In this document: piece after piece, positions 6,189 to 11,491 of the stretch
How the letters are laid out: every line of letters starts with the position of its first letter
Numbering within the stretch: the first letter of the stretch is position 1
Source of the DNA: Kiloniellaceae bacterium
GTDB lineage: Bacteria; Pseudomonadota; Alphaproteobacteria; Kiloniellales; Kiloniellaceae
Direction of reading: 5' to 3'
Length of the DNA stretch: 11,491 bases
Assembly (NCBI GenBank): GCA_021776145.1
Contig: JAJFGM010000570.1
Coordinates: 1-11,491 of the forward strand
Translations under genes and position numbers: made by a program
The notes under the pieces: model-generated
Databases searched by the model: none
What the model was told of the DNA's origin: nothing
What the model saw: only the letters and a program-made list of their open reading frames with translations

Positions 6189-7943
6189 ATGCTTCAGCCC
6201 GCGCCCGCCTGTCAAAACTGCCGTAAGCCGGCGAGACCGGCAGCGAGGTGGCGCCGCGTCCTGGCCGGCGTTTTGCCGCTACTGGCGGCTTTTCTAATTC
6301 CCAACTCGCCGGCAACGCTCGCCGACGAACCGCCGCTGCTGCCGGTCCTGGCGCGGGTTGGGCCCTGGCCGTCAGCTTCCAACATGATCGTGTTTCGTGA
6401 TCGCCTGTGGTTCGCCAATGCCAGGCTCGGCGTCAACCACAACTCGGCCGAAATTCATAGCCTAGATCTGGCCACCGGCGCGGCGCGTCACGAACGCCAC
6501 CTGTGGAGCCAAGCCGCGGGCCAACCGGCGGTTCATGCCGGGTTGCTCTATTGGCCGGGCGAGGATCCGCGCCTGCATGGCGATTGGGGCGCCTTTCAGG
6601 CGACCAACGGAACCGACTGGGGCTGGGGCCTGATCCCCGGCGGTGGCATCTTCCACGTTCACGCCTTGGCGGAAGCCCAAGGCCGCCTGGTGGGCGCCGT
6701 GTCGGCCTGGAAAGCCGGTCTGGCGGTTTCCCGCGACCGCGGCATCACCTGGCAGCGCATTTACACACACCCAACGCCAGATCGCCGCGTCAGTCGCATC
6801 ACCGATCTCTACCCCCTGGGCGATAACCTTGTCGGCGATCTGCGGGCGCCGGAGGGACGCCGGCTGGTGCGGCTGCTGGGCGACAGTGTGACCTCCCTGC
6901 CGGGCTGGCCGCAGGGCCGCCGCTATTCAAACCTCGGCCAATTTCGCGGCGCGCTCTATGGCTTCGTTCATAACGACGCGGGCACCGCCTTGTGGCGTAG
7001 CGATACCGCATCGAGCCAAGAAGTCCTGGCAGCGCGGGGCGATTGGCGGCCGTGGGCCCTGGCCGCCCATGACGGCAGCCTTTGGGCCGTGGAGCGGCAC
7101 GCCGATGGCGGCACAGTCTGGCGTTCCCGCGATGCGGAGGCATGGGAGCCGGCGTGGCGTCTGGCCGGCGGTTTCCCACGTCAGATCCTTGCCACCCCCG
7201 CCGGCCTTTTCGTCGCCGGCGACGGCGATGACGGACACGGACTGATCTGGGGCCAAATCGCCAGTCAACGCGCCCCACCGCCGTCTCCAGAGGCGCTGCC
7301 GCAGTTTCAAGCCGGTCTCGCCCCGGCACTCAACGCCCCGGCACTCCACGCCTCGGCGCGAGTCGACCCGGCACCCAACGCGTCAACGCCCGGCCTGGCC
7401 GACATCGGCGCGGCACTCGACGAGGTACTCGCCGATGCCGCGAGTTATGACCGGATCGGCTGGAATATCCGCCGCGCCGTCGCCGACGCCGTCCGCGCCG
7501 GTCCTCCCGCAACCTTCTTCAGCCGGCGATTGGCCAGGCCGCGCCCAGATGGCGCGGTCACCCCCTTTGGCGATGTCGTGATCCCCGATCGCGGTTCGAT
7601 CGGCGCCTTCTGGCTGATCTGGGGCATGGCGCTGGCCGGTGAAGGCCGCGTGCCACCGCGCTACATCGCCGCTCCCTGGTCCGTGCCACCGAACTCTGCC
7701 GAGAAGTACTTCGAACCGCAGTTGATGGCGATCTGGGCGGTGTCGGTGCTCGGTCAGCGCGACCGGGCAACCCTCGATGCCCTGATCGCTCGAGTCGCCA
7801 ACGCCGAGGATCCACTATGGCTGCGTCTCGACGCCGCCGGCGCCCTGTCCAGTCTGGTTGAGACCGGACACGGCACAGACCTTGCCGCCTGGAGCAAATG
7901 GTGGCTGGACGCGCGCCCAACTTGGCCAGTGCGACAGCCATAG
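6189..7943 (+). CDS. Predicted secreted BNR/beta-propeller-like protein with C-terminal helical domain; function unknown
   Basis: 584 residues. A basic N-region (RKPARPAARWRR) and hydrophobic core (VLAGVLPLLAAFLI, about 24-37) end at ATLA-DEPP, suggesting Sec export with cleavage after about residue 45. Residues about 50-355 are rich in Trp, Gly and short strand repeats such as VFRDRLWFAN, DGSLWAVE and GTVWRSRD. They contain one exact Asp-box, SRDRGITW (181-188, pattern S-x-D-x-G-x-T-W), and a degenerate one at SRDAEAW (313-319), so a BNR-type propeller is likely. A low-complexity Ala/Pro linker (about 363-403) leads to a helical region (about 404-584) ending in WLRLDAAGALSSLVETG and AWSKWWLD, which looks HEAT-like. 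There is no clear catalytic set, so sialidase activity should not be assumed. ATG 6189 is the only start between the DUF1150 stop and the signal peptide. Its Shine-Dalgarno is poor. The gap to DUF1150 is 27 bases, so co-transcription is possible. Confidence 0.75.
   Translation: MLQPAPACQNCRKPARPAARWRRVLAGVLPLLAAFLIPNSPATLADEPPLLPVLARVGPWPSASNMIVFRDRLWFANARLGVNHNSAEIHSLDLATGAARHERHLWSQAAGQPAVHAGLLYWPGEDPRLHGDWGAFQATNGTDWGWGLIPGGGIFHVHALAEAQGRLVGAVSAWKAGLAVSRDRGITWQRIYTHPTPDRRVSRITDLYPLGDNLVGDLRAPEGRRLVRLLGDSVTSLPGWPQGRRYSNLGQFRGALYGFVHNDAGTALWRSDTASSQEVLAARGDWRPWALAAHDGSLWAVERHADGGTVWRSRDAEAWEPAWRLAGGFPRQILATPAGLFVAGDGDDGHGLIWGQIASQRAPPPSPEALPQFQAGLAPALNAPALHASARVDPAPNASTPGLADIGAALDEVLADAASYDRIGWNIRRAVADAVRAGPPATFFSRRLARPRPDGAVTPFGDVVIPDRGSIGAFWLIWGMALAGEGRVPPRYIAAPWSVPPNSAEKYFEPQLMAIWAVSVLGQRDRATLDALIARVANAEDPLWLRLDAAGALSSLVETGHGTDLAAWSKWWLDARPTWPVRQP
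7320..7394 (+). repeat. Five degenerate 15-bp in-frame repeats encoding an Ala/Pro linker
   Basis: Units at 7320, 7335, 7350, 7365 and 7380 are each 15 bp. The first two, GCCCCGGCACTCAAC and GCCCCGGCACTCCAC, differ by one base; the others are more decayed. They encode APALN, APALH, ASARV, DPAPN and ASTPG, the flexible linker between the propeller-like and helical parts of the secreted protein. The 15-bp unit keeps the frame, so changes in copy number would lengthen or shorten the linker. Confidence 0.7.
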
Positions 7944-7950
7944 GGGCGGT

Positions 7951-8010
7951 CGCTCCGGTCGTTCGGGCGAAAGGCTGATTTAAGGGGGGTGGAAGGTCCG
8001 CGGGCGCGGA
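7951..8010. terminator. Two weak hairpins in the convergent gap between the secreted-protein gene and ptsN
   Basis: Hairpin 1: CGC-CCG (7951-7957, one bulged T) with CGGGCG (7964-7969), loop GTCGTT. Hairpin 2: TCCGC (7997-8001) with GCGGA (8006-8010), loop GGGC. Both lie in the 75-base space where plus- and minus-strand transcripts meet, so they may help to terminate either. Neither is followed by a U tract, so intrinsic termination is not shown. Confidence 0.25.
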
Positions 8011-8018
8011 TCGGGTGC

Positions 8019-8483
8019 TCAGGCCGCGTGGCTTGCCGCCGACTCGGTCAGAATCGCATAGATCGCATCGCTGCCGTCAGTGCCGCGCAGTTTTTCGCAG
8101 ACATTGCGGTCGCGCAGCAGCCGCGAAACCCGCGCCAAGGCCTTGAGGTGATCGGCGCCGGCGCTTTCCGGAGCCAGCAACATGCATATGAGGTCCACCG
8201 GGTGTTCGTCGATGGCATCGAAATCGATCGGTGTTTCCAGGCGCGCGAACAGGCCATGCAAGCGATCCAGTCCCGAGAGCTTCCCATGCGGGATGGCGAT
8301 CCCGTGACCGACACCCGTGGTACCCAGACGTTCACGCTCGATCAACACCTCGAAAACCGAGCGCTCGGGCTGGCCGGTTACGACCGAGGCGCGCTTGGCC
8401 AACTCCTGCAGCGCTTGCTTCTTGCTGGTTACGCGCAAGCTGGCCACTACGCCATCGATCGAGATCAGGTCGGCAATTTCCAT
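8019..8483 (-). CDS. ptsN: PTS IIA-like nitrogen-regulatory protein PtsN (EIIA-Ntr)
   Basis: Terminal phospho-acceptor of the nitrogen-related phosphotransferase chain (PtsP, NPr, EIIA-Ntr), which regulates rather than transports. It links nitrogen and potassium state to transport and stress responses in the cytoplasm. The protein has 154 residues, the usual length. The phosphorylation site is H66 in GHGIAIPHGKL. The N-terminal ISIDGVVASLRVTSKKQALQ and the later strand HPVDLICMLLAPES also match the family. It is the last gene of the conserved rpoN-hpf-ptsN order, 29 bases behind hpf on the same strand, so it is probably co-transcribed with hpf. AGAGGC lies about 10 bases before the ATG at 8483. 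It faces the secreted-protein gene convergently. Confidence 0.96.
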   Translation of the reverse strand: MEIADLISIDGVVASLRVTSKKQALQELAKRASVVTGQPERSVFEVLIERERLGTTGVGHGIAIPHGKLSGLDRLHGLFARLETPIDFDAIDEHPVDLICMLLAPESAGADHLKALARVSRLLRDRNVCEKLRGTDGSDAIYAILTESAASHAA

Positions 8484-8512
8484 AGCAATAAGCCTCTAGT
8501 CTCGCCTTCGGG

Positions 8513-9127
8513 TCACGCGTTCCGATTGCCCCGTGGGTCAATCCAGCCGATGTTCCCATCCTGACGTCGGTAGACCATGTTAAGGCCTCCGTGAGCAGAA
8601 TTACGAAACATGTAGGCTGATACATCCGCTAGATCCATGCGCATGACCGCGTCGCTAACGGTCAGGCTCGGGATCTCGGTGGTCATTTCGGCGATCACGA
8701 CCGGCTGGCCGTCAACACCCGCGGCAACACCGCCATCCGCCGCGTCGTCATCGAAATCGCTCTCGTCGAATTCCTCTCCGGCGAGGATATAACTCTGCGC
8801 GGCAAGCGGCTCGTGCTCCGGTCCGTCCTCCTTGCGATGGCTGCGCAGCCGACGCTTGTGGCGCCGCAGCCGCTTGGACAAGCGTTCCGCCGCCATGTCG
8901 ATGGCTGGATAGGGCTGCTCGGATTCGCCGTGCGCCTCCACGCGAATGCCGCGCCCGACATGGGCGGCGACGACCGCGCCGAAGCGGCGCGAGTCGCGAG
9001 AAATGGTCACATCGACCTCTATCGCATCCCCGAAGTACTTTCCGAGAATCCTCGATAGGCTTTCGTCGACGTACGTTCGCAGCGCGTCTCCGACGTCGAG
9101 TTGCTTTCCCTTAACGGATAGCTGCAT
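8513..9127 (-). CDS. hpf: Ribosome hibernation promoting factor, long form (HPF)
   Basis: Binds the 30S decoding region and, in its long form, dimerises ribosomes into inactive 100S particles during stationary phase or stress. 204 residues from ATG 9127. Residues 1-about 100 form the ribosome-binding domain: MQLSVKGKQLDVGDALRTYV at the start and the basic patch KRLRRHKRRLRSHRK at about 85-99. An acidic linker (EEFDESDFDDDAADG, about 118-132) leads to the dimerisation domain (about 150-198) with TVSDAVMRMDLAD and NMVYRRQDGNIGWIDP. A longer reading from ATG 9175 adds 16 residues. I chose 9127 because the family begins with this M-x-L/I-x-V-x-G-K pattern. Neither start has a strong Shine-Dalgarno. 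Its own promoter appears to lie at 9199-9227, and ptsN follows 29 bases downstream. Confidence 0.95.
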   Translation of the reverse strand: MQLSVKGKQLDVGDALRTYVDESLSRILGKYFGDAIEVDVTISRDSRRFGAVVAAHVGRGIRVEAHGESEQPYPAIDMAAERLSKRLRRHKRRLRSHRKEDGPEHEPLAAQSYILAGEEFDESDFDDDAADGGVAAGVDGQPVVIAEMTTEIPSLTVSDAVMRMDLADVSAYMFRNSAHGGLNMVYRRQDGNIGWIDPRGNRNA

Positions 9128-9198
9128 GGGCTCTGTGTTTGCTAGGATTCCAGCGGGCGCCCGTTCTTTGAGCATAGCCGCGACGGTAGAAGGCGCGC

Positions 9199-9227
9199 AA
9201 CATAGAGTCCACCCTATTGGCTGTCAA
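9199..9227 (-). promoter_or_regulatory. Near-consensus sigma-70-type promoter of hpf-ptsN
   Basis: On the minus strand, TTGACA (9227-9222) is followed after exactly 17 bases by TATGTT (9204-9199). Transcription would start near 9192, giving a leader of about 65 bases to the hpf ATG at 9127. The 174-base gap after rpoN, AT-rich at its rpoN end, fits a separate transcription unit for hpf-ptsN. Confidence 0.65.
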
Positions 9228-9301
9228 TAGTGTCTAACCTATCGACCGCGCGGCTCGAAATACACAGCTAATTTATTGTAATATTTGTTAAATTCGAGGC
9301 A

Positions 9302-10828
9302 CTAAACAAATGCCGCCTTTTCCCTGCGACGTTGCACCGAGGACGGAATTCTCATCGCCTCGCGATACTTCGCGACCGTTCGCCGCGCGATATCGACGCC
9401 ATCCCCGCGCAGAATGTGAACAATGCGGTCGTCCGAGAGGATCTTGTTGCAAGGTTCCTTGTCGATCAGCAGCCTGATGCGATGGCGGACGGATTCCGCC
9501 GAGTGACTGGCCCCGTCTACACCGCCGATCGCGGCGGTAAAAAAGTACTTCAGCTCGAATGTCCCGCGCGGCGTTACCATGAATTTGTTGGATGTCACGC
9601 GGCTCACGGTCGACTCGTGCATTTCTATGACCTCGGCGATATGACGCAGGGTCAAGGGCTTCATGAACTCGATGCCCTTCTGAAAGAAATCGTCCTGTTG
9701 ACGAACGATTTCGCTGGCGACCTTGAGAATGGTGTTGGCGCGCTGGTCGAGTGATTTCAGCAGCCAATTGGCGGACTGGTAACACTCGCTGATGTAGCCT
9801 CGTTGCTCTTTGTCGCGAACCCGGCCAAGCACCTGCCTGTAATAGTGGTTGTTCATCAGCACGCGCGGCAAGGTTTCGCTGTTCAGCTCGATGATCCAGC
9901 CGGTCTTTGGGTGCGGCCGCATGATGATATCCGGCACGATAGCGCTGGCCGGGCCGGCCCCGAAAGCAAGCGCCGGTTTCGGGTCGAGCGCCCGGATTTC
10001 CTGGATCATGTCGGCGATATCTTCGGCGTCGACACCGCAATGTCGACGCAGCGCCGAATAATCGCCCTTGGCCACCAAGTCGAGCCTGTCGAGCATCGCC
10101 GCCATGGCGGGATCCAGACGGTCCAACTCGGCCAGTTGCAGGGCCAGGCATTCGCCGAGCGAGCGGGCGAAGACTCCAGTGGGATCGAAACCCTGCAGTC
10201 GCGCGATCACGGCCTCGACGCGCTCCATGGAACTGCCCAGGCGAAGCGCCAGATCTTCGAGATCGGCCTTGAGGTAACCGGCCTCGTCGAGAAGATCGAT
10301 GAGATGCAGACCAATCAGCCGATCGATGGGGTCTCCAAATTCGATGTGCAACTGGCCGAGCAAATGCTGGCGCAGAGTCATCTCGTCGGCCATGCGCTGT
10401 TCGGCGCTAAAATCCTCGCCGCCAAAATTGACCGGCTTGCTCGCGCCCCACGATTCAAAGCTGCCGCCGTCGTGATCGGGTGCGCCGGCCGCCTGCTGGT
10501 CGCCGGGACCGTCGCTTTGGTAATAGTTCTCGTATTCGGTATCCAACGGCGCCTCGGCGGCGCTCGGCAAGGTCTCGGACTCGGTCTGGGCAAGGCTATC
10601 GTCGACCGCAAAGTCCTCATCGCCGTCGCCCACGGCGCCATCGAACTCAGCATTGTCGGGTTCAAAGTCATCGGCGCGCTCGAGCAGGGGGTTCTGCTCA
10701 AGTTCGGATTCGACAAAGGACGCCAGTTCCATGTTGGAAAGCTGCAACAGCTTGATCGCCTGCTGCAACTGCGGCGTCATGGCCAGGGACTGCCCCTGGC
10801 GAAGCTCTAAGCGTTGTGTCGCCGCCAT
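9302..10828 (-). CDS. rpoN: RNA polymerase sigma-54 factor RpoN
   Basis: Directs RNA polymerase to -24/-12 promoters that need an AAA+ activator, such as nitrogen, flagellar and stress genes. 508 residues. Region I is complete: LRQGQSLAMTPQLQQAIKLL and ELEQNPLLE within the first 50 residues. An acidic region II follows (about 52-125, rich in D, E and G), typical of the variable linker. The core-binding domain contains FDPTGVFARSLGECLALQL. The HTH and C-terminal part include RHIAEVIEMHESTVSRVTSNK, and the RpoN box ARRTVAKYRE, which reads the -24 element, is at 481-490. The ATG at 10828 follows the lptB stop by 9 bases without a strong Shine-Dalgarno, so translation may be coupled to lptB. Confidence 0.98.
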   Translation of the reverse strand: MAATQRLELRQGQSLAMTPQLQQAIKLLQLSNMELASFVESELEQNPLLERADDFEPDNAEFDGAVGDGDEDFAVDDSLAQTESETLPSAAEAPLDTEYENYYQSDGPGDQQAAGAPDHDGGSFESWGASKPVNFGGEDFSAEQRMADEMTLRQHLLGQLHIEFGDPIDRLIGLHLIDLLDEAGYLKADLEDLALRLGSSMERVEAVIARLQGFDPTGVFARSLGECLALQLAELDRLDPAMAAMLDRLDLVAKGDYSALRRHCGVDAEDIADMIQEIRALDPKPALAFGAGPASAIVPDIIMRPHPKTGWIIELNSETLPRVLMNNHYYRQVLGRVRDKEQRGYISECYQSANWLLKSLDQRANTILKVASEIVRQQDDFFQKGIEFMKPLTLRHIAEVIEMHESTVSRVTSNKFMVTPRGTFELKYFFTAAIGGVDGASHSAESVRHRIRLLIDKEPCNKILSDDRIVHILRGDGVDIARRTVAKYREAMRIPSSVQRRREKAAFV

Positions 10829-10837
10829 ATTTACGTT

Positions 10838-11491
10838 CTAGAGACTAAACGTTTCCCCCAGGTAAACACGCCTAACATCCTCATGCGCAACGATTTCGTC
10901 GGGTTCGCCCTCCATCAGCACCATGCCCTCGTGAATGATGTAAGCGCGGTCGACAATATCGAGCGTTTCGCGAACATTATGGTCGGTAATCAGCACGCCG
11001 ATGCCGCGATCCTTGAGGTGTGAGACCAGGTCCCGGATATCCCCCACGGCGATGGGATCGATACCCGCGAGCGGCTCGTCAAGCAGAATGAAATGCGGCT
11101 GCGACGCCAGGGCCCGGGCAATCTCGACGCGGCGCCGTTCACCACCCGACAAGGCCAGTGACGGTGTGCGCCGGAGGTGAGTGATAGAGAATTCCGCCAA
11201 CAGATCCTCGAGCATGGCGCTGCGGCGGTCGCGGTCCGGCTCGATGACCTCGAGCACGCCGCGGATGTTCTGTTCGACCGTCAGGCCGCGAAAAATCGAC
11301 GCTTCCTGCGGCAGATACCCGATTCCCATGCGCGCGCGTCGGTACATCGGCATGTCGGTAATATCGTGGCCGTCAAGCGTGACCCAGCCATAGTCAGGCG
11401 ACAACAGTCCGGTGATGATGTAGAAACAAGTCGTCTTGCCGGCACCGTTGGGCCCCAAAAGGCCGACGGCTTCGCCGCGCTGCAGCGCCAC
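10838..11491 (-). CDS. lptB: LPS export ABC transporter ATP-binding protein LptB, N-terminus outside window
   Basis: ATPase of the LptB2FGC complex that extracts lipopolysaccharide from the inner membrane and pushes it along the Lpt bridge. 217 residues are visible, ending at TAG 10838. Motifs in order: Walker A GLLGPNGAGKTT, a Q-loop region in YLPQEASIFRGLT, the signature LSGGERRR, Walker B HFILLDEPLAG and the switch histidine in ITDHNV. YLPQEASIFRGLTVEQNI is typical of LptB and separates it from amino-acid transporter ATPases. About 25-30 N-terminal residues are missing. The GTG at the window edge is an internal valine codon, not the start, because the fold needs the preceding strands. The gene stands 9 bases before rpoN, the usual order in Proteobacteria, where lptA and lptC normally lie further upstream. 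Confidence 0.97.
   Translation of the reverse strand: MALQRGEAVGLLGPNGAGKTTCFYIITGLLSPDYGWVTLDGHDITDMPMYRRARMGIGYLPQEASIFRGLTVEQNIRGVLEVIEPDRDRRSAMLEDLLAEFSITHLRRTPSLALSGGERRRVEIARALASQPHFILLDEPLAGIDPIAVGDIRDLVSHLKDRGIGVLITDHNVRETLDIVDRAYIIHEGMVLMEGEPDEIVAHEDVRRVYLGETFSL

Noticed and set aside
9254..9298. CTCGAA/TTCGAG inverted repeat after rpoN as a terminator
   Set aside because: Six-base arms around a loop of more than 30 bases give a weak hairpin, and TTCGAA-type sequences are self-complementary by nature. No U tract follows the stem.
9803..10810. Plus-strand ORF of 335 codons opposite rpoN
   Set aside because: The minus strand has every RpoN region. The antisense frame is open only because of codon bias.

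Overview
This GC-rich window has the gene order and family content of an alphaproteobacterium, probably of the Rhodospirillales type, although the sequence alone does not fix the genus. The evidence is the lptB-rpoN-hpf-ptsN order, a long-form Hpf, a DUF1150 gene (a family essentially confined to Alphaproteobacteria) directly behind an Hsp20 gene, and a ROSE-type RNA thermometer in front of that Hsp20 gene. No transposase, integrase, CRISPR array, tRNA or rRNA was seen.

Left part (1-4765). A partial acyl-CoA synthetase (minus strand, C-terminus outside the window) is divergent from a class I SAM-dependent methyltransferase (plus). Convergent to the methyltransferase is a probable minus-strand pair: an amidase-signature hydrolase followed by a TauD/TfdA-like Fe(II)/2-oxoglutarate dioxygenase. 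Together they suggest an accessory catabolic or modification locus that hydrolyses an amide, oxidises a small substrate and activates an acid as its CoA thioester. The substrates cannot be read from the sequence.

Middle part (4766-5510). This is a 745-base stretch with no recognised gene, but it is not empty. Reading upward it holds a candidate minus-strand terminator, a 4 x 13 bp tandem repeat, a long GC hairpin, an undescribed 39-codon minus-strand ORF with a strong Shine-Dalgarno and a predicted membrane helix, and an AT-rich island. These are followed by a heat-shock-type promoter overlapped by a perfect 22-bp palindrome and by a leader that folds as a ROSE RNA thermometer.

Heat-shock unit (5511-7943). 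hsp20, a DUF1150 gene and a predicted secreted BNR/beta-propeller-like protein lie on the plus strand with gaps of 0 and 27 bases. The first two very likely form one heat-inducible transcript. The secreted protein may be a third member.

Right part (8019-11491, minus strand). This is the conserved housekeeping cluster lptB (partial at its 5' end), rpoN, hpf and ptsN: the LPS-export ATPase, sigma-54, the long hibernation factor and EIIA-Ntr. A near-consensus sigma-70-type promoter between rpoN and hpf would let hpf-ptsN be expressed separately from sigma-54.
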